The position numbers and the translations under genes are program-made. Positions 1 through 5,795 of a stretch of 11,779 bases of DNA are shown piece by piece; the stretch's first letter is position 1; every line of letters starts with the position of its first letter. The notes under the pieces are model-generated. The model was not told the origin of the DNA. It saw only the letters and a list, made by a program, of their open reading frames with translations, and searched no databases. The stretch is from NCBI GenBank assembly GCA_003162235.1, contig PMMN01000003.1, positions 6,895-18,673 on the forward strand, given 5' to 3'. The DNA comes from Actinomycetota bacterium (GTDB lineage: Bacteria; Actinomycetota; Thermoleophilia; Gaiellales; Gaiellaceae).

Positions 1-16
1 TACCCGGGGAGAAGAG

Positions 17-40
17 AAAGCCCCGCAAGCGCAGAGCTTT
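17..40 (-). terminator. Rho-independent terminator reading leftward
   Basis: On the minus strand a stem of about 10 bp (arms 31-40 and 17-26, two G-U wobbles) with a 4-base loop is followed by a pyrimidine/U-rich run (tttctcttctcc). It would end transcripts coming from the right, including the small peptide gene at 187-264. Its T-run and stem resemble the terminator at 11034-11064. Confidence 0.6.
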
Positions 41-71
41 CGCCGTTTCAAGAGCAATCGGGGATCCGGTT

Positions 72-89
72 TTTTGCCTTTCTTTTGCC
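72..89 (+). repeat. Paired TTTTGCC repeat, 11-bp period
   Basis: TTTTGCC occurs at 72-78 and 83-89 with a 4-bp spacer, so the two copies are one helical turn apart. A near-identical pair, also 11 bp apart, lies at 11149-11166 beside a tRNA fragment. Repeats like this can be arm-type binding sites for an integrase; that role is inferred only. Confidence 0.35.
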
Positions 90-122
90 AGAGCAAGGGG
101 TCTGGATGATCTTGGAAGGCGA

Positions 123-163
123 GCCGGCGCGGGAATGGAGATCGTCGCGCTCCCCGCGCCGGC
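123..163. repeat. Perfect 11-bp GC-rich inverted repeat
   Basis: gccggcgcggg at 123-133 is perfectly complementary to cccgcgccggc at 153-163, with a 19-base loop. It lies 23 bp downstream of the stop of the minus-strand peptide gene. There is no U-run on either strand, so it may be an mRNA-stabilising or Rho-type 3' hairpin rather than a classical terminator. Confidence 0.5.
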
Positions 164-186
164 CTTGCCTGTACGCAGGACGACGA

Positions 187-264
187 CTACCAGCCGCGAT
201 AGAAGCCGAACAGCGTCGCGAGCGTCGCGATTCCTGCGGCGAACATAGCGAAACGTACGCGCAT
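187..264 (-). CDS. Short hydrophobic peptide, candidate signal peptide of the adjacent XRE-TPR regulator
   Basis: This is a 25-codon ORF (ATG to TAG) preceded by a perfect GGAGGT (271-276) exactly 6 bases before the start. Such a good ribosome site makes translation of this short frame likely. The peptide begins MRVRFAMFAAG, continues as a run of A, I, T, L, F and ends FGFYRGW: two arginines, about 17 hydrophobic residues, then a short aromatic/basic tail. That is the layout of a membrane or exported peptide. It is transcribed divergently from the XRE-TPR gene at 387, with 122 bp between the two starts. In firmicutes, Rgg/ComR/PlcR-type XRE-TPR regulators sit beside small genes of this shape whose C-terminal piece is the signal. 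That it works this way here is inference. Alternatives are a small membrane toxin or a membrane-modulating peptide. A hairpin (123-163) and a terminator (17-40) follow in the same direction. Confidence 0.6.
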   Translation of the reverse strand: MRVRFAMFAAGIATLATLFGFYRGW

Positions 265-304
265 CGATGCACCTCCTCTCGCTCAGTAGCGTTGGACGGA
301 GATG

Positions 305-345
305 CGAGAAGCGTTGCACCGTCTTTGTCACACGACAACTTCTCG
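305..345. promoter_or_regulatory. Palindromes in the divergent promoter region, candidate operator
   Basis: Between the divergent peptide and regulator genes lies TTGTC-ACAC-GACAA (325-338), a perfect 5+5 inverted repeat. A wider pair, CGAGAAG (305-311) and CTTCTCG (339-345), overlaps it. The heptamer CGTTGCA occurs at 312-318 and again at 347-353. XRE-family dimers typically bind short palindromes of this kind, so this is the natural place for the regulator to act on both genes. Binding is inferred. Confidence 0.4.
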
Positions 346-348
346 TCG

Positions 349-377
349 TTGCAGTGACTCCTGACAATGTTCAGAAT
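349..377 (+). promoter_or_regulatory. Possible promoter giving a leaderless regulator mRNA
   Basis: TTGCAG (349-354) and CAGAAT (372-377) are 17 bp apart. Transcription would start close to the ATG at 387, which has no Shine-Dalgarno sequence in front of it. A leaderless mRNA, common in actinobacteria, would fit both facts. The hexamers are weak matches. Confidence 0.25.
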
Positions 378-386
378 ACACGGCGT

Positions 387-1709
387 ATGACCGACGGAGA
401 AGACAGGCTCGTGGACGAGACGATCGGGCAGCGGATCCGCCGACTGCGGAAGGCGCAGCGTCTCTCCCAGGTCAATCTTTCCAGTCCGGGCGTCACGAAC
501 GCCCACATCTCGCGGATCGAAACGGGCGCTAGACAGCCGTCGATCAAGGCGCTACGTCACATCGCGCGCAAGCTCGGCGTCTCGATCGAGTACCTCGAGC
601 ACGGCATCGATGTCACGACACGCGAGGAGCTCGAGCTCTCTCTCGCCGACCTCGAACTCCGCATTCGTCTCGAGCCGGACACCGAATCCGTCGAGCGTGA
701 CATCGAAGCTCTCATCCCACGCGCTCAACGCGAAGGCGAGCTCGACATCGTGGCCAAGGCTCGCGCGGCGCTCGGTATGGCCGCCGCGTCTTCAGGCCGA
801 CTCGCGGACGCGATCCGCGAACTCGAAGCTGCTGTCGCGCACCCGCTCATCCGGCCCGATTTGTTCCCCGATGTCTATGCGACCCTGATCGCCTGCTACC
901 GCCAGTCGGGGCGCTTCGAAGAAGCGGTCGTCGCTTGTGACCGTACGCTCGGCCAAACAGCACACGAAAACGGACCGCTTCGGATGCTGCTCGCGACACA
1001 CTTGAGCCACGCGCTCTCCGATCTCGGCGAGTTCGAGCGCGCACGAGCGGTGCTCGAGGAGCACGCAGGCGATGTCAAACAGAGTGACCCCTACGCGCAG
1101 GCGCGCATGCACTGGTCGCTCGCGCGCGTCGCTGCCATGCAGGACGAACGCCGACTCGCGCTGCGACACATGAGACAGGCGATCACGCTGCTTCGAGGCA
1201 CGGAGGACACGATCCGGCTCGCGGGCGCCCACCTCGTCTGTGCGCAGATTCTCCTCTGGGGTGGAACGGCGGCAGGTGTCGCGAAGCACCTCCGGGCTGC
1301 GCGAGCTCTCCTACCGTCCCACGCCGAAGCTGGCGATCACGGCACGCTCCGAGGTCTCGAAGCGCTTCTCGCTGCCCGACAGCACCGCTTCAAAGAAGCC
1401 CGGCAAGCCGCCGAGGAAGCGCTCTCAATCATGCCCGAGCACACGCCCGAAATCGCACCCGCCCTCTACGCCAAGGCGCTCGCGACAGCAGGAGAGGCCG
1501 ACTACGACATCGCCGACGAGGCGTTCAAGCACGTCCTCGAGCTCGCGACACAGAGCAAGCTCTGGCAGGAGGCAGCGCTCATCGCCCGCGATTGGGCGGA
1601 CATGCTTCGCTGGGCCGGTCGCCCCTACGAATCAGAACGAGCAGCACGTGACGCCGAACGATACGCAAGCGAAGCACAGAAACGGGTGCGCCAGCGCAAT
1701 ACCGCGTAA
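387..1709 (+). CDS. XRE-family HTH regulator with C-terminal TPR array
   Basis: The protein is 440 aa from the ATG at 387. The frame is open back to 267, but those 40 codons look non-native (Cys/Val-rich), while the HTH begins just after 387. Residues ~13-73 form an XRE/HTH_3 domain, with a recognition-helix region reading VTNAHISRIETGARQPS. After a short linker (~75-120) the remaining ~320 residues are amphipathic helical hairpins of TPR type, for example ALGMAAASSGRLADAIRELE, ALSDLGEFERARAVLEE and LYAKALATAGEADYDIADEAF. HTH plus TPR is the architecture of RRNPP-type regulators (Rgg, PlcR, NprR), whose TPR groove binds a short peptide. The divergent hydrophobic peptide gene at 187-264 and the palindromes between them support a peptide-sensing role, but ligand and targets are unknown. 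Many actinobacterial HTH-TPR proteins have no known peptide, so this remains inference. No terminator is obvious downstream. Confidence 0.9.
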   Translation: MTDGEDRLVDETIGQRIRRLRKAQRLSQVNLSSPGVTNAHISRIETGARQPSIKALRHIARKLGVSIEYLEHGIDVTTREELELSLADLELRIRLEPDTESVERDIEALIPRAQREGELDIVAKARAALGMAAASSGRLADAIRELEAAVAHPLIRPDLFPDVYATLIACYRQSGRFEEAVVACDRTLGQTAHENGPLRMLLATHLSHALSDLGEFERARAVLEEHAGDVKQSDPYAQARMHWSLARVAAMQDERRLALRHMRQAITLLRGTEDTIRLAGAHLVCAQILLWGGTAAGVAKHLRAARALLPSHAEAGDHGTLRGLEALLAARQHRFKEARQAAEEALSIMPEHTPEIAPALYAKALATAGEADYDIADEAFKHVLELATQSKLWQEAALIARDWADMLRWAGRPYESERAARDAERYASEAQKRVRQRNTA

Positions 1710-1795
1710 AGGTCGTTCCAGAAAGGATGGCTACGGCGCGAGGCGACTCAATTCGACGGCCCTTTCGTTAGTCCGTGAATTAGTCACTTCCCAAG

Positions 1796-1820
1796 CCCTG
1801 CCCCACCTATCCCAATACCC
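1796..1820 (-). other. G-quadruplex motif on the minus strand
   Basis: The plus strand reads CCC-TG-CCCC-ACCTAT-CCC-AATA-CCC, so the minus strand carries four G-tracts of at least 3 with loops of 4, 6 and 2. It lies in the gap between the XRE-TPR gene and the gene at 2001. No function is evident. Confidence 0.35.
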
Positions 1821-1904
1821 GGTTAGCGTGTCACGCTCTGTGGGTGGATGGGATGGGCGAGTGTTCAGGAATGCAGGCGCAGGTCTGGAAGCCGCCCGCG
1901 CTCG

Positions 1905-1979
1905 CCTGGGTGGCGTTCGTGATACCCCAGGAGCACCGCCTGGGCGCGGGGGCCGGCTGCGTTGTCCGGGGTTGCCCGG
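1905..1979 (+). promoter_or_regulatory. Mutually exclusive hairpins in the leader of the gene at 2001
   Basis: CCTGGG (1905-1910), CCCAGG (1926-1931) and CCTGGG (1939-1944) are three arms, of which the middle one can pair with either neighbour. A separate hairpin CCGGG-gttg-CCCGG (1966-1979) follows just before the start codon. This arrangement could support alternative RNA folds, but all arms are short and GC-rich so chance is possible. Confidence 0.25.
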
Positions 1980-2000
1980 GTGTTCATACTTAGGTGAAGG

Positions 2001-2453
2001 ATGGAGTACGAGTTCATCTTCGTCGACTCGTCGCTGGTCATCTGCCGCAGCTTCGGCGTCGCCAGCGTCCAGGGTTTCGTCGACTCCGCCGAAGCTCTGA
2101 CCTCCGACCCTAGGTGGCGTCCGGGGATGGACACCATCAGCGACCACACGCACGTGGGCATGTCCCAGCTCACGGCCTCCGACATCGAGCAGATCGCTAG
2201 CCGGGAAGGTGAGTACTCCGACGAGATCGGGCCGGGGCGCGCCGCGATCGTGGTCGGCCCCGATTCGCCGAACAGGTACGGGCTCGCGCGCATGTTCGAG
2301 GCCTATATCGAACCTCTCGTTGAAACGAGAGTCCGCGCCTTCCGGACCTTCGACGAGGCGCTGGTCTGGTTGCGGGGACCGGACTTCTCGCTCTCGGAGG
2401 AACTGCGTGAAAAGCTCGGCCGCCGGGTGCCCGCGGTGAAGACCGAGTCGTAG
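2001..2453 (+). CDS. SpoIIAA/STAS-like small protein of unknown function
   Basis: The protein is 150 aa, with AGGTGAAGG directly before the ATG. It begins with a beta-strand (MEYEFIFVDSSLVICRSFG), then a helix (FVDSAEALTSDPRWRPGMD), a strand ending in D-H (ISDHTHV), a helix (TASDIEQIASREGEY), a strand (RAAIVVGPDS), a helix (NRYGLARMFEAYIEPL) and a strand-helix end (VRAFRTFDEALVWL). This alternation, with RPGMD followed by a D-containing strand, is the pattern of SpoIIAA-like/STAS-superfamily proteins seen widely as hypothetical genes in bacteria. There is no membrane segment or catalytic motif. It stands alone: the preceding gene ends 291 bp upstream, and the next gene converges on it from the other strand. 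No pathway can be assigned. Confidence 0.75.
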   Translation: MEYEFIFVDSSLVICRSFGVASVQGFVDSAEALTSDPRWRPGMDTISDHTHVGMSQLTASDIEQIASREGEYSDEIGPGRAAIVVGPDSPNRYGLARMFEAYIEPLVETRVRAFRTFDEALVWLRGPDFSLSEELREKLGRRVPAVKTES

Positions 2454-2580
2454 TCGAGCGCAGCGAAGCCGCCTGCCGGTAAGGGAACCAAGCGACGCCC
2501 TATTGTCTGAAGCCGGGTCGGCGTCGATCGGTGACCCATCGCGTCCCTTTCAGCTCCACTGTCGAAGAATCGGCAAGAGT

Positions 2581-3774
2581 TCAACAGCCGATTGTGCCGC
2601 CGAACATCCGCTCCTCGCCCCGCGCCGCCGCTCCCGGGAAGAGCACCTGCGCGGCGTGGATGTAGCGCTCAGTGATCGTCCCTTGGGAGTGCCCGGCCTT
2701 GAGCTGTATGTAGGCCTGCGGGTTGCCGGCCGCCGCCTCGTGCGTCAAGGCGGTGTGACGGAGGTCGTGCCAGGGGCGGAAGGGCTTCTCGATCCCGGCC
2801 TTCAGGAGCGCCGGGCGCATGTAGCAGCGGGAGAGCTTGGAGGCATCGAGCGGCGTGCCGAGCTGCGGATGGCAGAAGACGATGTCCGAGTCGGCCCGGT
2901 ACGAGGTTTGCTCCCACTGCTCCTCGAATGCGGCGCGAATACGCGGCCCGAGCTCGATCGTGCGGCGTGAGGCCCGGCTCTTAGGCGTCGTCATCTCGTT
3001 TCGGACGTAGCTTCGCTCGACCCGGACGAGCCCATCCAGGAGTTTCACGTCCTGCCAACGGAGCGCGAGCAGCTCGCCGCGGCGCATCGCTGTTCCCAGG
3101 GCGACGAGAACGAGCCGACGGGAGATCGCCCACCAGAGCCGCTCCGCCTCCGCGGCCTCGGTTTCTAGCTGGCGGTAGGCGGCAAGCAGGCGCGCGATCT
3201 CGATCTCTGTCAGTACCTGCAGCTCGGCCTCCTCGACGCGCGGGCGATCGATCAGGGTGCAGGGGTTTGTGCGCACGAGGCGCCAGCGCTGGGCGACCTT
3301 GAAGACGAGCGAGAGGGTGCGCAGATGATGACCAATCATCTTCGGCGAGAGCCCCTGCGCGCTTTTTAGGACGATGTAGCGGTCGATCAGCTCGGGGTGT
3401 TGCTCGAGCTCTATCAGCAAGTGGTGGCCGAGAGCCGGGATGAGATGCCGTCGCAGGTCGCCCTGGTAGTGAAGCATGGTCGACTTCTTGAGATTGCGGG
3501 CGGGCAGGTAGTCGCGCTGGAAGCGCTCGATCATCTCCGAGAGCGTGAGTCGCTCGGGCCTCACGTAGCCGTCGCGCTCGACATCGACGACCCTCCGGCG
3601 GAGCTCGCTCTCGGCGAGCTTCCTCGTCCACTCGGGCTCACGGCCGAGCGTCTCGAGCACACGGCGGCCCGAGGCATCTTGGTAGCGGATGCGCCAACTG
3701 ACGCCGCGTGGACCCTCGTAGCGCCAGACACGGCCCCATTTGCCGCTCTGCTTGGCTGGCATGGCGTCATTCAT
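2581..3774 (-). CDS. int: Tyrosine recombinase (phage-type integrase)
   Basis: The protein is 397 aa. It starts with an AP2-like arm-binding segment (about 13-60), followed by a SAM-like core-binding domain (~75-185, with SEMIERFQRDYLPARNLKKS) and a catalytic domain (~190-380). The catalytic set looks complete: R in GTAMRRGELLALRW (~228), K in TPKSRASRR (~263), H-x-x-R in WHDLRHTALTHEAA (~334), H in LKAGHSQGTITE and the nucleophile Y in ERYIHA (~370). It should cut and rejoin att sites to integrate or excise an element. Its ATG overlaps the stop of the excisionase gene by 4 bases (ATGA), so the two are translationally coupled; a second ATG four codons in is possible. It is the last gene of the operon. 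The 127 bp between its stop and the gene ending at 2453 hold no att repeat I can recognise. Confidence 0.95.
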   Translation of the reverse strand: MNDAMPAKQSGKWGRVWRYEGPRGVSWRIRYQDASGRRVLETLGREPEWTRKLAESELRRRVVDVERDGYVRPERLTLSEMIERFQRDYLPARNLKKSTMLHYQGDLRRHLIPALGHHLLIELEQHPELIDRYIVLKSAQGLSPKMIGHHLRTLSLVFKVAQRWRLVRTNPCTLIDRPRVEEAELQVLTEIEIARLLAAYRQLETEAAEAERLWWAISRRLVLVALGTAMRRGELLALRWQDVKLLDGLVRVERSYVRNEMTTPKSRASRRTIELGPRIRAAFEEQWEQTSYRADSDIVFCHPQLGTPLDASKLSRCYMRPALLKAGIEKPFRPWHDLRHTALTHEAAAGNPQAYIQLKAGHSQGTITERYIHAAQVLFPGAAARGEERMFGGTIGC

Positions 3775-3977
3775 TGGCTCATCCGCGGGCGAATGGCAAG
3801 TCGTCCGGGCTCGGCTTGCGCTTCAAGCCAGCGCTCGATGTCGGCCTGGCGGTAGCGGCGGTAGCGGCCTAGCCTGAGGTGGGGGAGACGACCATCGCGA
3901 GTCGCCTCCCTGACCCAGGACTCCCTGACCGAGAGAAGGGCAGCGACCTCGGCCGCGGTGAGGAGCGGCTCGGTCAT
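3771..3977 (-). CDS. Excisionase-like winged-HTH protein (AlpA/MerR type)
   Basis: The protein is 68 aa. It is a single DNA-binding domain: LLTAAEVAALLSVRESWVRE (helix-turn-helix), then GRLPHLRLGRYRRYRQADIE (wing with basic residues), then WLEAQ. This is the helix_turn_helix_17/excisionase family, and the length is normal for it. Excisionases bend DNA at att sites and steer the integrase toward excision; some also act as transcription regulators. The ATG overlaps the methyltransferase stop (ATGA), with GAGG four bases upstream, and its own stop overlaps the integrase ATG. That places it in the typical xis-int position. The longer frame running up to 4415 antisense-reads the methyltransferase and is not used. 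Confidence 0.9.
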   Translation of the reverse strand: MTEPLLTAAEVAALLSVRESWVREATRDGRLPHLRLGRYRRYRQADIERWLEAQAEPGRLAIRPRMSQ

Positions 3978-5116
3978 GCTGCCTCGACCTCGTTTCCCCA
4001 TGCGGCCCAGCCGTTCCGAGGCACTCCACGGGCGAAGAGCTCGAGCTTCGAGGCGAGTGGGTAGGCACGCTCGATCAGCTCGTAGAAGGCGACGGGTTTC
4101 TCCGAATGGCGGCCTACGGCGGCTTCGATGACCGAATCTGGGCAGTTCGCCTCGTCCGGGAGCGGGAAGTTGCCCCGCCGTGCGAGTAGAAGAAGCTCGT
4201 GGCGGTTTCGCGCCCAGCGGCCAAGGCGGATCGAGGGCTTGACCCAGGCGAAGTTCGTCCTGTACTCGAATCCCCAAGCCTCCAAGACGACATGAACTTG
4301 CAGTAGGAGGGCGTTCGTCACCCAGAGAAAGAGCAGGGCGTCGTCTGCCGCTGGTACGGGGAGTGCGCAGATCTCCCCGATCGTCATCGTCGGGTAGTGC
4401 GCCTCCGGCGCCCAATCGGAGTCGGGGGACTGCGAGCGCCAGGGCGGATCGGCGTAGATGACCTGGAAGAGACCGGAGGGAAGCTGCGGAGAGAAAAGCT
4501 CTGCGTCCCTGAGTTTCCTTCTGACCAGCATCGCAGCCCGCTTCACCGATACCTCTCCCGCCTCGATCTGAGCGAAGAGTTCGGGGTCTTCCTCGTATAC
4601 GCAGGCGGCATCTTCGAGTGTTCGCTCGCTGACTCCGGCCAGATTCGCTGCCAGGGCGCGCGGCCTACCTCCCCGAGTGGGCACCGGTGCCCACTCGGGA
4701 CCTCTCCTCAGGTTTCCCTGGCTTCGCTCTCTCGCTTTTTCCTTTTCTTCTCGGTAGGAGCCGAGCCTGACGGCGAGCGCTGCGGCTCGAGAGCCACTCA
4801 GGTTTCTGCGCCGAAGCGCGGACAAGAGCATGTGCTCGAGCTCGTCTTCGACCGCGACTACTCGCACCGGAACGTCGGACAGCTGAAGCTCCTTCGCAGC
4901 GCGTAGCCGGTGATGGCCATCCAGGACAACGCCCTCGCCCGTTACCTCGAGCGGGACGAGGACACCGCGCCCCTTCACATCGGCCAGGAAGGCAGCGTAT
5001 TCCTCGTCCGCCATCGACGGGACGAGCGCCGCCTGTGGGTGCTCCCTCAGTTGCCCGAGGGGCACCAGGCACACGCCCGCGAGCGTGGCAGGGGCTCTAT
5101 CGGCGCTCACGGACAC
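3974..5116 (-). CDS. ParB-like domain fused to MT-A70 family adenine methyltransferase
   Basis: The protein is 380 aa with a GTG start at 5116 (another GTG at 5110). Residues ~15-90 are a ParB/Srx-like N-terminal domain, with PLGQLREHP, the loop VVLDGHHRLRAAKEL and VRVVAVED. Residues ~100-205 are a helical, HTH-like linker with a basic stretch. Residues ~215-375 are an MT-A70 methyltransferase: IYADPPW (catalytic DPPW 223-226), FLWVTNALL, WGFEYRTNFAWVKP, GRWARNRHELLLLARRG, GRHSEKP and the closing ELFAR...GWAAWGNE. All core motifs are intact, so N6-adenine methylation of DNA is expected. Such fusions occur in phages and integrative elements, where they may mark element DNA or dodge host restriction. 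It overlaps the upstream gene by 20 bases and the excisionase by 4, consistent with one polycistronic mRNA. Recognition site and substrate (DNA or RNA) cannot be read from sequence. Confidence 0.9.
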   Translation of the reverse strand: MSVSADRAPATLAGVCLVPLGQLREHPQAALVPSMADEEYAAFLADVKGRGVLVPLEVTGEGVVLDGHHRLRAAKELQLSDVPVRVVAVEDELEHMLLSALRRRNLSGSRAAALAVRLGSYREEKEKARERSQGNLRRGPEWAPVPTRGGRPRALAANLAGVSERTLEDAACVYEEDPELFAQIEAGEVSVKRAAMLVRRKLRDAELFSPQLPSGLFQVIYADPPWRSQSPDSDWAPEAHYPTMTIGEICALPVPAADDALLFLWVTNALLLQVHVVLEAWGFEYRTNFAWVKPSIRLGRWARNRHELLLLARRGNFPLPDEANCPDSVIEAAVGRHSEKPVAFYELIERAYPLASKLELFARGVPRNGWAAWGNEVEAA

Positions 5117-5759
5117 CCAGCACGCTCGTTGATCCGGTCAGGCCGCCGCGGTGAAAGCCACAGCGCTCGTGGTAGACGAGGTCAACCTCGTCGTCCTCCC
5201 TTACCGCCCATTCCCCCGGCGGGGCGAGTCTGCCGCAGCGGGCGCAGTGGAGAGCGTCGAAAAGTTCCTGCTCGAGCTGCGCGAGTTCCGCCTCGAGCCG
5301 CTTGCGCTCGTCGTGCTCAGCGGCGAGTACCCTGCGTAGCTGATCTCGCTCTTCTGCCAGCTTCTTTGCCCTGGCGAGGGCGTCTGCGCTCGTCTGGTCG
5401 GCCTTCTTAGCGGCGGCGGCGCCCTTCTTCGTCCTGCCGGCCTCTGCCTGGGTGCGGTCGAGCGTGCGTTCGAGCTCCGCCGCCCGGGCCAGCGCTTGTT
5501 CGCAGGCGTTCGAACGCTCACCCAGCTCCTTCTCGATCGCCTCCAGCCTAGGTAGCGCCTCGATGCCCGCGACGAGCGTCGCTCGCTTCGTTCCGTAGCG
5601 TTTTTGGGCGCGCTCGAGCAGTTCGAGCTGCTCGCGCGTCAGCTCAAGCGGGATTCGGCGCCGGAGGGCCGGTCTGTGCGGGACTTCTGTGGAATGCGTA
5701 TGCACGTAGACATGCAGCCATCCACCGGCGGATCCTGTCCACTGGCCTGGCACTGCCAC
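5097..5759 (-). CDS. Coiled-coil protein with basic N-terminus and C-terminal zinc-binding motif
   Basis: The protein is up to 220 aa, first gene of the integrase operon. Residues ~33-70 (RRRIPLELTREQLELLERAQ, then RYGTKRATLVAGIEAL) resemble a small DNA-binding segment of ribbon-helix-helix style. Residues ~70-170 are a long charged coiled coil (Ala/Glu/Lys/Arg-rich, heptad-like, ending RRVLAAEHDERKRLEAELAQ). Residues ~172-205 hold CARCGRLAPPGEW ... LVYHERCGFH, a CxxC/HxxC zinc-knuckle pattern. I do not recognise a named family. The start is uncertain: GTG at 5759 is the longest, GTG at 5705 would drop 18 poorly structured residues, and neither has a strong ribosome site. Its position ahead of methyltransferase, xis and int suggests an element-encoded DNA-binding or regulatory protein; that is inference. 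Confidence 0.75.
   Translation of the reverse strand: MAVPGQWTGSAGGWLHVYVHTHSTEVPHRPALRRRIPLELTREQLELLERAQKRYGTKRATLVAGIEALPRLEAIEKELGERSNACEQALARAAELERTLDRTQAEAGRTKKGAAAAKKADQTSADALARAKKLAEERDQLRRVLAAEHDERKRLEAELAQLEQELFDALHCARCGRLAPPGEWAVREDDEVDLVYHERCGFHRGGLTGSTSVLGVRERR
5748..5758. promoter_or_regulatory. Short palindrome in the divergent intergenic region, possible operator
   Basis: TGGCA-C-TGCCA is a perfect palindrome immediately next to the GTG at 5759 and 37 bp from the divergent gene at 5796. If the coiled-coil protein really begins at 5705, this falls in its promoter region. It is short, so chance is possible. Confidence 0.2.
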
Positions 5760-5795
5760 TTCTTATGACCGGGACGCCGCGTAGGGTCTCTGGTG

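Noticed and set aside
267..386. Longer N-terminus for the XRE-TPR protein
   Set aside because: The extra 40 residues run through the candidate operator and promoter, and the HTH begins right after the ATG at 387.
48..506. A 152-codon minus frame across the peptide gene and regulator start
   Set aside because: It overlaps the XRE HTH antisense, has no ribosome site, and its composition is typical of GC-rich shadow frames.
2454..2580. A second attachment site downstream of the integrase
   Set aside because: I see only GGCGT, GATC and GGTGACC in the same order as in the tRNA scar but with gaps between them. That is too weak to call an att copy.
3771..4415. A 214-codon minus frame covering the excisionase
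   Set aside because: Its upstream two thirds lie inside the methyltransferase in another frame and read as low-complexity Arg/Gly/Pro. The real gene starts at the ATG at 3977, with a ribosome site and the ATGA overlap.
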